Origin: Mucidula mucida
Lineage: Eukaryota > Basidiomycota > Agaricomycetes > Agaricales > Physalacriaceae
Direction of reading: 5' to 3'
Length of the DNA stretch: 21,895 nt
Assembly: GCA_015501055.1 (NCBI GenBank)
Contig: JADNYV010000561.1
Location: 1-21,895, forward strand
The position numbers and the translations under genes were made by a program. A model generated the notes under the pieces. That model saw only the letters and a list, made by a program, of their open reading frames with translations, was not told where the DNA came from and searched no databases. The first letter of the stretch is position 1, and every line of letters begins with the position of its first letter. Positions 8,699-18,540 of this stretch are shown here, piece after piece.

Positions 8699-10197
8699 CG
8701 TATTGTCTAGTAATGCTAATACAATCGTTCTCGTCTCCTCAAGAGCCTTGCTTGAGACGGGGCGCCTGCTTATTATATTGGTTCGTGGGCGGGGCGTGCA
8801 GCTCGATAAAAGACTGCTACTATCCGTAGACCAATAAAGTCAAAAGCTCAATACACCTCATAAGACCCTAATCATACATGATCCCCTCTTATTACAAGCA
8901 GAGAATTCATACAAGGACACCTCTAATTAGAGTGCAGGGCCCAATCTCGTCGTACTTGATTTCAGTGTCCGCAAATGCCTCACTGTGCCATGTATGATCT
9001 CTCCCGTGCTTCATTTGCACTATTCCCGCCTCGTTCCTTATCGGGTGGACAGCTGAGCATCAACCTTCGCCATCTATCGCGATTTCATCTCTCGATCATG
9101 ATCGATGTGGAAGCCGCTGTATCCGAAGAATTGTAATCTGTGGCGCAGAATGAAAGATAATATTCTGGCCACATACAGACGTGGAAAACAAGACTAACAA
9201 CAGTGTATTCACATACCGGGTGACGTATCTAGGCCCTTTGCATCTGCCCGTGGCGTCAATAATGGTAATCGGCTTGCGCGCGTGAAAAAATGATGCTGCT
9301 TCATGCCGCTGCCCCCTTCTCCATCCACTAATCTAACATCTGGTGCTCAGCCGTAATCGGCCCCACAAACAAACCGGATATAGTGATACCCACTACTGGC
9401 TACTGGAGAAGCGATCCGCAACTGTACAGCTTCTATAAACTCCGATCGGCACCATCCGAAACTGCTCGGTCCGTGTACCGACTATGCGGACGGGTCAAGA
9501 TTTCTGCGAATGATTCCCTCTTCAGCCCGAATGGTTGCGATTGCAGACGGTAAATGTGATATATCTATGCCTTCCCACTGCTTCTGTTGAGAATTGACAC
9601 ATGTATGGACTGCCAGGTCAGTCCCAGAACCTGTTTGAGGCTTGTCAACCTCCGGAGCCTGAGCGACATCTTTAAACATTCAGACGGGCTATACCACTGT
9701 TGGAATACACATTATGGACATGCTAAACCACATTTCATTGTTTCCAGATGCTCAGAAGGCCCGAGATAGATCACTTTGAGTTTTCGTCCGACGAAATCAT
9801 GGCCTTGATCGAAAGGTGCTTAAGGACTCCGACTGTAACCTCAATATCTATCTGCATCGCGCAAGTGAGCTGCCTCCATTTTTTGAACAACTCTATTCAA
9901 TAGCTTCTACGTCTATTTCTGACCGCTTTGTAGTGATCTGCCGGCTCTGGCTTGAAGCCAGGCCACCCGTGTCTAAGCCAGAGCCAGGCCAGGCCGTGAC
10001 AACGGCTCGATAGAGCCTACGGCCTGGCTTCACCTTTCCCAGGCAGTGAGCCAGCTTTCAGGCCGTGGTTTAGGTGGCGCAAATAAGTAGTCGAGTGTTG
10101 AGGTGCGTATAGTGCTCAGATACCTGGTGAAGCGCTCATGAGTACTCCTTTACTCGAATGAAAACCTCTCCTCTTGGGATGTGTGTACTAACGCAAT
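8699..10197. other. Long intergenic region downstream of GH43
   Basis: No recognised gene. A plus-strand open stretch at about 9352-9552 (containing GPTNKPDIVIPTTGYW) lacks an ATG and resembles nothing I can name. The right part (9940-10070) holds nested GC-rich inverted repeats, listed separately. The rest shows no RNA gene or element. Confidence 0.45.
9943..10031. repeat. Nested GC-rich inverted repeats built on ggcctggctt
   Basis: ggctctggctt at 9943-9953 is the exact reverse complement of aagccagagcc at 9975-9985. gaagccaggcc (9955-9965) pairs exactly with ggcctggcttc (10021-10031). ctggcttgaagccag forms a tight hairpin within the first arm. Further ggcc(a/g)ggc variants run to about 10070. 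The cluster sits shortly before the truncated GH43 copy and may mark a rearrangement point or a short foldback element. No target-site duplication was identified. Confidence 0.65.
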
Positions 10198-10450
10198 CAT
10201 ACTTTCCCTCCCTACCGGTTTACAGACATAGGGTAAGGATCCAAAGTGATTTGAAGTAGCTTTCCCCACACCCTCACCTCCATACAGGAATCGACGGGTA
10301 CTCACCCTACAGCGTCCAACTCGACCCAAGCCTGTCAACGAGAAACCAGGACTCCCCCCGCAACGGAAGAGGCCCCAGTCATGCCGACTGGTGGTACTTC
10401 CTCACATCCTGGAACTCTGACAACGAGTATTATCAGACACGAGTGACGAG
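10198..10450 (+). pseudogene. Truncated second copy of the GH43 gene
   Basis: It matches 7737-8215 of the upstream GH43 gene in the same orientation: the intron 5 text (tccctccctaccggt...), the exon 6 end (gatccaaagtga), the exon 8 end (aggaatcgacgg), then exon 9 (SVQLDP, ADWWYFLTSWNSDNEYYQTRVTR). The last roughly 40 bp through gagtgacgag are identical to the parent. Introns 6 and 7 are collapsed, the intron between exons 8 and 9 has shrunk to about 15 bp (too short to splice), and exon 9 has lost its middle part and the codons preceding ADWWY. There is no start, signal peptide or C-terminus. It is a dead partial tandem duplicate. Confidence 0.9.
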
Positions 10451-10739
10451 GTGTGCAGTTGTCCACTCGTGTTTTCAATTCTTCTCTTGGGATTGGTACG
10501 CATATTGTTTCCCCAATGCGGCAAGCACAGCAGGCGCTTCTTTGACAATAAATGGCCTCCCTCCATCTTACAGTCCAAGCTACACGACCAGAAAAGTAAG
10601 ATGTCGTGCGCCACACAATGAACTAGACATGCTACCTCAACGTGCACGGACGCATCAACGACAGTCCCATCTCAAATGACCAAGTGATTATAGATCTCCG
10701 ATAATATAGAATAAATAATATGTATACACATTTTCCGCT
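10451..10739. other. Intergenic region between the GH43 copy and the MFS gene
   Basis: Convergent 3' flank. A short plus-strand open stretch at about 10626-10690 reads YLNVHGRINDSPISND but no upstream exon could be joined to it. AT-rich sequence around 10700-10725 (aataaataatatg) may serve for 3'-end formation on either strand. Confidence 0.4.
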
Positions 10740-13022
10740 TCACTTCCGCCCACTACCACTGTCCAACATCTCAAAATCCTCCTCCTCATCTCCCACCACA
10801 AACCCATCACCTCTTTCGTCATCATCTTCACTAGGCCTCCTACTCGTCAACGCAACTTCCTCCTCCTGCAGACTCCTTCTACCTCTCAATTCCTTCCGCG
10901 AGGTGTTTCGGTTGAACAACCGCGAGAGCCATCCCTGGCTCTTCATGCCCGAGTTATTTGCGCGCGCTGGATATAGCGAGGAGTTTGAGGATGGCGCGGG
11001 GAGTCCCGACGTCGAGTGTGGTAACGTCGCATAACCTTTTGCTTCCCCTGAAAAAAGCTTAGTGCAAAAACGACGAAATGCAGGAAGGAACAAACCTTCT
11101 CCGAAGACTGCGTCCATCTCCTCCAGTGGGACACCTTTCGTTTCAGGGTAGAGGAAGTATACTACAAGGGATGATATCAGAAGGCGCTGGCAAACGAGCA
11201 ACGATACCTACCCAATATGAAACTGCACCCGCAGAAGAAACCGTGCATGAAGTACAGCCGCCAGGTAATCACTTCCTGCAGGTAAGGCGTAATCTCCCCG
11301 ACCAACGTATTAAACGCCCAATTCGTCGCCGTCGATATCGACACACCCTTGGCGCGTACCGAAAGTGGCATGATCTGCATCAACTTTTAGAAGCCATTAG
11401 ATAGAAAGGGTTATGGTCATGACTGACCTCTGGGGGATATAGCCACGGCAAAGGGCCCCAGCTGTATCCAAACGCCGCGTTGAAAATGATGACACAAACT
11501 ACCACAGCATTAGGCGTCGCGGGAAGATCGAGGTATAGCCAGTATCCTGTAGCGCAGAGTGAGAGACCCATCACCACAGCGCCGGATAGCAGTATTGGTC
11601 TCCGGCCCCAACGGTCGACGAGGTACCACGGCGGGAGTGTGCTGGCCAGGTAGATAAGGGCATTGATGCCCGTCATGAGAATAGCTTGTCGGCCTATCCA
11701 TCCTGCTTCTTCGAATACGCGCGCTGAAGGACTGGAGTCAGGTTTAGGGATTTCGCAAGTTGACTGACGCCCCGAGAATGTTGCGCTAGATACGTACGAG
11801 CATAGTAAGATATAACGTTGATGCCATTCTGCGGTTTTAGTCAGAAGTGCCAAGGTGTCAGATATAGTACGCACAAGTTGCGCAAATGCCTGTGAAGACA
11901 TGGCTAATAAGACGCGCTGCTTGTACTTTTTCCACATCATGCCGTATGAGCGACCATCGCCGCTTTCTCTCTGCGAAATTGTAAGTGAAGGAACCAGTCA
12001 ATTGGGCGAGACTCACGTCGAGCATCACTCGATCCTTTATCTCTCTATACTCCGCTCTAGCGATGGGGTCGTCAAGGTCACCACCATGCAAATCTGCAAG
12101 TATGCGTAAGCCCTCGTCGTCTTTATCCGTGTCTATAAGCCATCTGTCTTTACGTTAGACTAAATAGTGGAGCGTACTGACAACCTACCTGGGACTCTCC
12201 GGCATGACAAGACTGCCCGCTGCGAGAATGGCGCCAATAACACACTGTATGAAGAGGGGTATCCGCCATGCATAGTTGGAGTCGATGAAGGAGCAAAAGT
12301 AGTCCGTCCAGACGGAAAACGCGTAACCAAAGATGTTTCCGGTAAATTCTGCGCAAGCCAGAGCGCCTCTCTAAGCAATTACTTAGCGTTTGCCGGAGAA
12401 ATAGGTCTGAAACGCACATGGTTGGGAGGTGATATTTCGCTCTGGTATATAGGGACGATGGTGCTGTAAATAAAGGTGAGGCTGGTAGGTGACTAGTAAC
12501 AGTTGGCACGCACGAGAGGAGGCCAACGCCGAATCCACTGACAAATCTGCCGATTACCATGACTGCAAAGCCTGTCGTGAATGTTTGCACCGCGCCGCCG
12601 ACGGTGAATACCAACGCGCCGATGAACAGGGTTCCCTTGCGGCCAATGATATCGCCTATACGACCTGCTGCAACGGAAGTGACTGCGTATCGTTAGTGCT
12701 TTGGCGGTGTGTTGATGGATATACGCACTAAATGCGCCAACTTCTAGCACGGCAACCATACTGCCGACTGCTATGGGTCCTGGTGTACCAAAGAAAGATA
12801 TAAAGTGTGGTCCCGTTATTATTCCAGACATTACGCTGCTCGAATCGTCAGTCGACATCCTTTCTGCGCCGGCCATCTCACCCTTGGTCATAACCGAACT
12901 GGGCGCGGTTAGCTGAGACTATTCTGGATGCACACGATGCTACTCACAAGAAACACGCCAAGACTGGCAAAGACGGAGACTGCGTAGAGCAGTGGCTGTC
13001 CCACCAGCCTGCGGTGAGCCAT
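10740..13022 (-). CDS. MFS sugar/H+ symporter, hexose transporter type (560 aa, 13 exons)
   Basis: Exons: 12948-13022, 12882-12898, 12729-12835, 12514-12682, 12418-12463, 12189-12370, 12017-12143, 11875-11970, 11798-11828, 11428-11723, 11212-11374, 11096-11161, 10740-11047; every intron is GT-AG and 45-74 bp. Sugar porter signatures appear in order: FGYDQGVMSG in the first membrane segment, GRIGDIIGRKG, GFGVGLLS with IVPIYQSEISPPNHRGAL, PESPRWL, NGINVISYYAP, DRWGRRP, YPPE-IMPLSVRAKG and PETKGVPLEEMDAVFGE. These place it in the proton-coupled hexose transporter group of the plasma membrane. The C-terminal tail (about 100 residues) ends in an acidic run (EDDDERGDG, DEEEDFEM) and is longer than the core fold needs. 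The last intron is 48 bp and in frame, so a retained form would also be open. It is likely to import sugars, possibly those released by secreted hydrolases such as the nearby GH43 type. Confidence 0.95.
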
Positions 13023-13097
13023 GTCGATAATAGTGCGCCGCTCGCCGGTGGCCAAGGCGGGTCAATGGCTGTGATGGCGGGAGAGAATAGTGTCTGG

Positions 13098-13292
13098 TCA
13101 TGACACGTGGCGGGGTTGATGCGGGGTCGGCCCGATCAGCCGAACCTTACATCCACGCCATAAGCTGCTCAATCTCCATTCTTTGCCTTCGGGATGGCTG
13201 ACATCGGGACTAATCAGACCACTTTGGACGCGTTCCCTGATCCAGGATAGTTTTTCGTACGACACAGAGATATGAAACCGTTTGCTAGCCAT
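13098..13292 (-). pseudogene. Orphan N-terminal (EHN) domain of an epoxide hydrolase
   Basis: The open frame begins MASKRFHISVSYEKLSWIRERV and continues to PDVSHPEGKEW. This closely follows the N-terminal lid region of microsomal-type epoxide hydrolases (FxISVxxEKLxWIRxRV ... HPEGKEW), which precedes the alpha/beta hydrolase core. After GKEW the expected YG-x-V stretch is found only by shifting frame (YGVDV), and the catalytic core (HGxPG, nucleophile Asp, His) is absent. Only about 75 bp separate the end from the transporter start, so the rest was deleted. Probably a dead fragment; it may now contribute promoter sequence to the transporter. Confidence 0.72.
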
Positions 13293-13659
13293 GATGGCTC
13301 AGATGGGAAAGTTGCGCGTCTAGAATTTTTGTCGGAGACTAAGGCCGGTGGTGGTGGTCAATGAGAAACAGTCTTCGCGGGACGGGTTTGCGTTGCAAGG
13401 AAGTCTGTGTCTATACCTAGAGGCTTCAGCTAGTGACTGGTACTCGCATTTAACCAGGAGCTATACATATTCCACTTCGTAGACAACACGCGTAAATCAA
13501 TGTACACCCAGTGAGTAGAGTGCGTATATATCTCATCGTCACCGAATGTCCTCCCCTTTGTCATCCTCGTACAAACTACGACGAATCCTGCCGGCAAATT
13601 GGCTCCAGCCTTGGTCCATATTGTGCAACCAGTCCATTCTGAGCTAAATTCTCCCATCG
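13293..13659. other. Intergenic region without recognised gene
   Basis: This holds the former upstream region of the epoxide hydrolase fragment. A minus-strand open frame over 13430-13708 overlaps the next entry in a different frame and looks like a shadow. Confidence 0.4.
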
Positions 13660-13896
13660 CTATTCTTCGTCGCTGCCGGGAGGAAATTCGAGCTTCTGTT
13701 TCAGCCACGAAGTCTTCAGCACTCCCGTCCGAGCCTCACATATTCTTAGCACGCTCTGCACTGGGTCCCGAGTCATAGTCCCTCGAAAGTCCAAACTCTC
13801 AGGAGCCGCAACAAGCGCCCTCTCCTTGCATACTACGAACGTCTGCTCGCCCGCCTGCATGTTCTCCTTGTACAACCGCGCGTGGCCTGCATTCAA
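13660..13896 (-). CDS. Unrecognised ORF, probably a 3' exon
   Basis: An open frame ends in GSDEE and a stop. It starts after a good acceptor (attgaatgcag) with no ATG, reading GHARLYKENMQAGEQTFVV and then SLDFRGTMTRDP. The composition looks coding and the region VLRICEARTGVLKTSWLKQ is plausible protein, but I do not recognise the family. An internal ATG (MQAGEQ) would give about 66 aa. No upstream exon could be joined across the 3' end of the SDR gene, so it may be a small protein or a leftover terminal exon. Confidence 0.3.
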   Translation of the reverse strand: MNAGHARLYKENMQAGEQTFVVCKERALVAAPESLDFRGTMTRDPVQSVLRICEARTGVLKTSWLKQKLEFPPGSDEE

Positions 13897-13961
13897 TAGA
13901 TTGGAACGTTACTCAGGTCAACAGTCATTAGAGCATTATTGACAACAAAGCAGCTCTCTCT

Positions 13962-14935
13962 TCACCACGAAACCTTTGTGCCATCAACGTTCACAAATTC
14001 ACCCCCATCCTTTTCCCGTGTGGCGTTCTCGATGATCTCGACCAACATCTTGGCGGCAGCTTCTCCTGGAATGGCTACAGCATCTTGTACTTGAGCAAGC
14101 GAGCCGGTCTTATCCAACGCGCGATTGCGCTTCGCTGTAAATACACGTGAGTCCGAGACGTCAAGTAACGCGGGGAGACGTACCCATGTCCGTGTCGACT
14201 ATACCTGGAGCCAGAGGGAAGCAAGCTGGGGAAGCGATCAGGGCCAAGTTACAAGGGCAAAGGAGAACGATGCCTACTGAGCCAATCATTCTCGAAATGA
14301 ATCCTGCGGGCGATGTAGTTGAGAGCGACTTTGGATGCACCGTAGCAGCTCGTTCCCATAGGTATCTCGATGAATGCAGTAAGACTGGCTATGCCCGTGG
14401 TTATGGGAATAAACTTGGGTTCTTTGCTTGACTTCAAGAGGGTGTACAAGGCTTGGAAGAGAACCGCGACGCCGACAGCGTTGACTTGGAAGTGGTCTAG
14501 GAATTGGTCGGCAGGGGTCTCCAGAACGGTTCCTAGGTAATTAGAAATGCCTGTGAAGAGTTGGTAAATGGTTGTCGTTCAAACACAAAGGAGAGATATT
14601 TCACCGGCTACGGATACGACAGTATCTACGTGGCCGAATTTGACTTCGATCTCTTTCGCGAGGGCTTGGTTGTTCTCGATGTCACCGGCGATGAACTTGA
14701 GCGCGTGGATCTTGCCAGGATACTTGTTGGATATATCGGCAATCGATTGGGATGAAGTATCTCGAATGGCGGCAATAATGACGACGTCTTTATTAGCGTT
14801 CTGAGACGCGATTTCGTTGAAGACGGCCAGGCCTAAAAGTGTATCAGTCACATGTCAACTGGGGTTGAGCGCGGGGAACGAACCGATGCCTCGATTAGCG
14901 CCGGTGATTAGGTAGACTTTGGGGGAGGGAGACAT
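13962..14935 (-). CDS. Short-chain dehydrogenase/reductase, classical NAD(P)-dependent (255 aa, five exons)
   Basis: Exons are 14884-14935, 14605-14832, 14278-14550, 14184-14225 and 13962-14134; introns are 49-54 bp, GT-AG. The Rossmann start is VYLITGANRGIG (glycine motif, residues about 7-18). The central strand is VDTVVSVAG, with an N-A-V motif (FQVNAVGV). The active-site YGASK gives the Tyr and Lys, followed by LAPGIVDTDM, the usual loop after the active-site helix. The C-terminus is FVNVDGTKVSW. Length is normal and no lesion was seen. It resembles the small fungal ketoreductases of the norsolorinic acid reductase-like type, but substrate cannot be told. A TATAAAT element lies about 30 bp upstream of the ATG. 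It neighbours a GMC oxidase and an aldehyde dehydrogenase on the same strand. Confidence 0.92.
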
Positions 14936-14963
14936 GGCTGATGGATGGTTGAGAGATGCCCAG

Positions 14964-14970
14964 ATTTATA
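14964..14970 (-). promoter_or_regulatory. TATA-like element of the SDR gene
   Basis: TATAAAT on the minus strand, about 30 bp before the SDR start codon. The leader would be very short if transcription starts 30 bp downstream of it, so its role is tentative. Confidence 0.35.
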
Positions 14971-15053
14971 GTCGTAACAAAACGAGACGCGTATGCCAAG
15001 ATTTCTCAGCGATGTATTTATAAGCAGCGGTTTATTCAAATTAGGAGGTGGAT

Positions 15054-16236
15054 CTAACCGGAGAGGGTAGAGATAGAGAAGTGTCCGTCAGGATGAGTCA
15101 TCGGCAAATGGGAATAACAAGTGGGCGAAGAGACATGTATGGAAAACTGATTCAGATGCACCAAGTGGTCAACGCGAGGGTCTTCACATTCATGGTCCAA
15201 TGAGGACGCCAGTGGTTCCGTCCTCCGGCCGAGCTTGAGAATGAATCTAGCAGCACGGAAAAGCTTCTTCACGTCGGCGTCGTGTTCAAAGTATCTGATT
15301 GAGGATCAGAATTGTGTTCTCGGAATGAACATTGGTCTTACCATGGATTCATTGTCGGCTGATCACAGGAATTCGAGGACTTCAGACCGAGGCGTCCGAC
15401 ACTTACAGTAGATGTCTGTCGGCGCATTTAGGCAGTGACATTGAAAGTTGTTTACGCCTGTCTCACCTTCAACGACATTGAAGTCCGAGCTGAAGGGAAC
15501 GCCAACTGCCTCGCATGTCTTAATAAAAGCCTTCGAGGAGTCCGAGGTCTCGGCAAAGTAGCCCACTTGAACGGGCCCATCGGTTCTCTTCTGGCTCGTT
15601 TCAATGTTTGCTGCCCCATCCTGAGAGAAATATGTTTCTAACTTCGCAAAGTACCTACGCTCTTACAAGCCTGTCGCTTCTCGAAGAATCAAGGCACAAC
15701 GTTACGCACCTCTTAAAGTTGCTCCAAGACCAGAAATCGTGTCCTGATATTTTGGCCCACTCATCAAAGTCTCCAGGTGCTCCATACTGAGCCCTTGAAA
15801 CAAGAAAGTTCGTGAACAAGAGATGAAATCAATACAAGGCGATTCGTACATTTCAGCGTTGATGGAGGAGCCTTCGATTTCGTTAGTAGCGCTCTCCATG
15901 ATGAGATACTATGTGCATACGCACATCCTCCAAGCATTTGCCCCTATCTAGGGTGAGGCAACAAAGTAGAGCACAACATGACAAACCACTACCTTCGGCA
16001 ACAGCTTGCGGTTCTAGTTGGTACACATGTTTCTTCTCTCGAAAGATCGACGGATATGCAGACGGGGTTCTGGTGAAGAGTCTACTCCGACCGCTGTATT
16101 CGAGAAGCAAAACACGAACGTCTCCGGTCTCGCTTAACCGAGCTGCAAGCACACAACCAGCCGTTCCTGAAACTCTGTCAATCACCAGCAGAACGTTAAC
16201 ACGAACAGCAAATTTCCTCCCCACATACATGAACAT
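15054..16236 (-). pseudogene. GMC oxidoreductase (alcohol oxidase type), disrupted
   Basis: Conserved GMC flavoprotein pieces occur in order: FIVSGTAGCVLAARLSE (an eroded GGGTAGC FAD-binding motif), VRVLLLE, RLFTRTPSA, KKHVYQLEPQ, RGK(M)LGGCSSINAEM, AQYGAPGDFDEWAK, PVQVGYFAETSDSSKAF and EGETGVNNF. It then jumps to the C-terminal YFEHDADVKKLFR and RTEPLASSLDHECEDPR. Working segments: 16229-16236, 15993-16174, 15925-15947, 15850-15871, 15710-15793, 15407-15654, 15342-15358 and 15054-15294. Lesions: two glycines lost from the FAD motif; one A missing in the AAA run at 15937-15939; about 300 residues (substrate domain and His-containing active-site strand region) deleted after TGVNNF; NPR apparently changed to NP-stop before YFEH; the C-terminus scrambled after DHL. 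The ATG lies 2 bp after the aldehyde dehydrogenase stop. Intact relatives oxidise alcohols to aldehydes with FAD and release H2O2. Confidence 0.85.
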
Positions 16237-16238
16237 TA

Positions 16239-18497
16239 TTACAATCTCAACCCGATATTGATATGAACCGCCTTTACTTGTGTATACCTATCGCCAAAGC
16301 GTTCAACCGTGTCGCGACAAAGAAACAGACCACTTACATCGCCAACGCATACTCCGAATTCTCCTGTCCTATGCCTGACTGCTTGTATCCACCGAAAGGA
16401 ATGTTACAGCCAATATTATTGTACTCGTTCACAAATACCATTCCCGCTTCCAGGGCATGAGCCATCCGAAGTACGCGCGCGTTGTTCTGCGTAAAAATGC
16501 CAGCGGCTAATCCGTAGTCAGTGTCGTTTGCGATCTCGATCGCCTCTAAGCGCAAGTCAGAGGAAGTTAATGTAGGATGACTACTACACGCCACTCGCCT
16601 TCCTCTGTTTTAAACTTGATGATACAGGCCACGGGACCGAAGATTTCTTCCCTCGCGATACGCATACTATTGTCCGCCGCGATTAAGGCTGGCTCAAAGT
16701 AGTAACCCGTCGAACCCATTTGGGATCCACCGACGAGAACTCTTGCGCCTTCCTGTTTCGCGACATCGATGTAACCAAGGACACGCTAAAAAGTTACATT
16801 ATCAGGCATAAAGTGGATGCCAGTTACTATGAGAACATTCACCTTCAACTGCACCTCGGATACTTGGGGCATGTGCTGCGTCGCGAGATCAAATGGATCG
16901 CCTTTCGTAGCGGCAAAGGATTTGGCGGACTTGGCAAGTTTGTCCACAAATTCATCGTATATCCCTTCCTGGACCAGAATACGCGAACCTGCGATACACA
17001 TCTGTCCTGTGAGAACATTAGCGTACGTGAACAATGATGTAAGAAGAGGCTCTACCAGCGAGGCGGAACACAGCAGACGATGCCCATTTGACTGCTTGAT
17101 CAATATCTGCATCGTCGAAGATGATGTTTGGGCTCTTGCCGCCCAGTTCCAACGACACAGGCTTCAAATTGGACTTTGCAGATGCCTCTTGGATGCGACG
17201 TCCTGTAGCAGTGCTGCCGGTGAAAGCGATCTTCATGATTTGCGGATGTTCGCTGATCGCCTGGCCAACGGTATGACCTACGGGATGTAAATGGAGGTCA
17301 ACACTCTAAGGATATTCCAGTCGTACCGTATCCATTGACGATGTTGACGACACCTGTTAAGGCTCTTGTTAACGAAAGGCGGGCGAGGAAGGAACTACTA
17401 TACCAGGTGGAAAGCCAGCCTCGATAATGAGTTCAGCGAGCTTTTGCGCTGTCAGCGGACTTAACTCAGAGGGCTAGGGAACGCCTTCGATGTGAGATAG
17501 CAATGGAATGAAGGAAGAAGACGAATGACCTTGAGGACAATCGTATTACCAGTCGCTAGTGCCGGGCCAATCTTGCATGCGAGCGAAAGCTAGATGCGAC
17601 GATCAGCGAAACACTTCGATAGGTGTCGATGAGACCTACGAGGGGATATTCCACGGAATAATCTGGCCCTAGATTTCAATCGAACAGTTACTTGATATCG
17701 AGGCTGGGAAATAAGATGCGATTTTACCACAACACCGTATGGTTCGTGCCGAGTGTAAGCAAATTTGTTTTCGTTTGTCTGAGAGGTTTTGATGAGCTCG
17801 TTGGAGTTTTAATGGACGTAGGTAATACCTACTTCGATCGTCTTCCCGTGAATCTTGTCCGCCCATCCGGCAAAGTAGCGCAGAGTTGCGATCGAAGCGG
17901 CCAAGTCATGCGTTTTCGCAGTGATGAACGGTCTTCCTGTAAATGTAAGAAAGCTCAGTCGGGCGACACTGGATATGTATGTACGTGGAGCTTCATACCA
18001 ATGTTTAAGGACTCCAAAGCGGCCAATTCATCGATGTTGGCTTCGACGAGGTCTGCCAGCTTAGACAGAAGCCTCCCACGCTCTACTCCTGGAACCTTCA
18101 AACCCCAAGAAGTCTTGTATGCCTCAATTAGAGAGTGAGAAAAGTGTGTACTATTTTCGGTAGTATGCCCTGTGCTAATCACCTCTTTAGCTGCCTTCAC
18201 CGCAAGGTCGACGTCCTCCTTCGTACCAGCGTTGACCGACGTGATTATCTTCCCGGTCGCTGTACAACGTCAGTGTCGCGTATTTTCATGAACATTGTGG
18301 GTGCTCGCCAGGGTTTACAACACTGTCAGATAGGTCAATTGTTAGAGAGATATTACGTGTAAGGTGATGTCTACTCACTCGATAGAACCTCCGCGAATAG
18401 GATCAACGAATCGCCCATTGATGAATAGTCCAGTTTTCAACGAAAGCGTGCCCTTGAAGGAGGGTGTATCGAGCGCGTGGGTGAAGGGTTTGGACAT
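16239..18497 (-). CDS. NAD(P)+-dependent aldehyde dehydrogenase (501 aa, 15 exons), one apparent frameshift
   Basis: Exons: 18379-18497, 18309-18322, 18183-18259, 17999-18122, 17833-17936, 17728-17778, 17640-17668, 17530-17589, 17404-17473, 17327-17353, 17056-17277, 16843-17006, 16599-16785, 16338-16545, 16239-16287. Landmarks in order: [112 protein letters not shown] (Glu base), GQMCIAGSR (nucleophile Cys), [51 protein letters not shown] and YTQVKAVHI. It oxidises aldehydes to acids, probably in the cytosol. The joined exons total 1505 nt: one base is missing at the C-run 17642-17645, where CCCC for CCCCC breaks the WNIP-LLSLACK frame. Introns 2 and 13 have GC donors. All other motifs are intact, so sequencing error or a very recent mutation are both possible. 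Confidence 0.93.
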
Positions 18498-18532
18498 TGT
18501 GCGATAGCGAAGATGCATGGACCATTGGACCT

Positions 18533-18540
18533 CTTATATA
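18533..18540 (-). promoter_or_regulatory. TATA box of the aldehyde dehydrogenase gene
   Basis: TATATAAG on the minus strand, about 40 bp before the start codon. It is the clearest core promoter element on this strand and supports the chosen ATG at 18497. Confidence 0.5.

Noticed and set aside
10626..10690. Possible cyanovirin-N-like fragment (YLNVHGRIND)
   Set aside because: Only about 20 residues, with a stop directly upstream and no joining exon. The resemblance is too weak.
16855..16855. GTGCAG donor after MPQVSE in the aldehyde dehydrogenase
   Set aside because: Using the GTGAAT donor 12 bp further on keeps VQLK and matches the conserved PQVSxxQxxRVLGYI pattern better.
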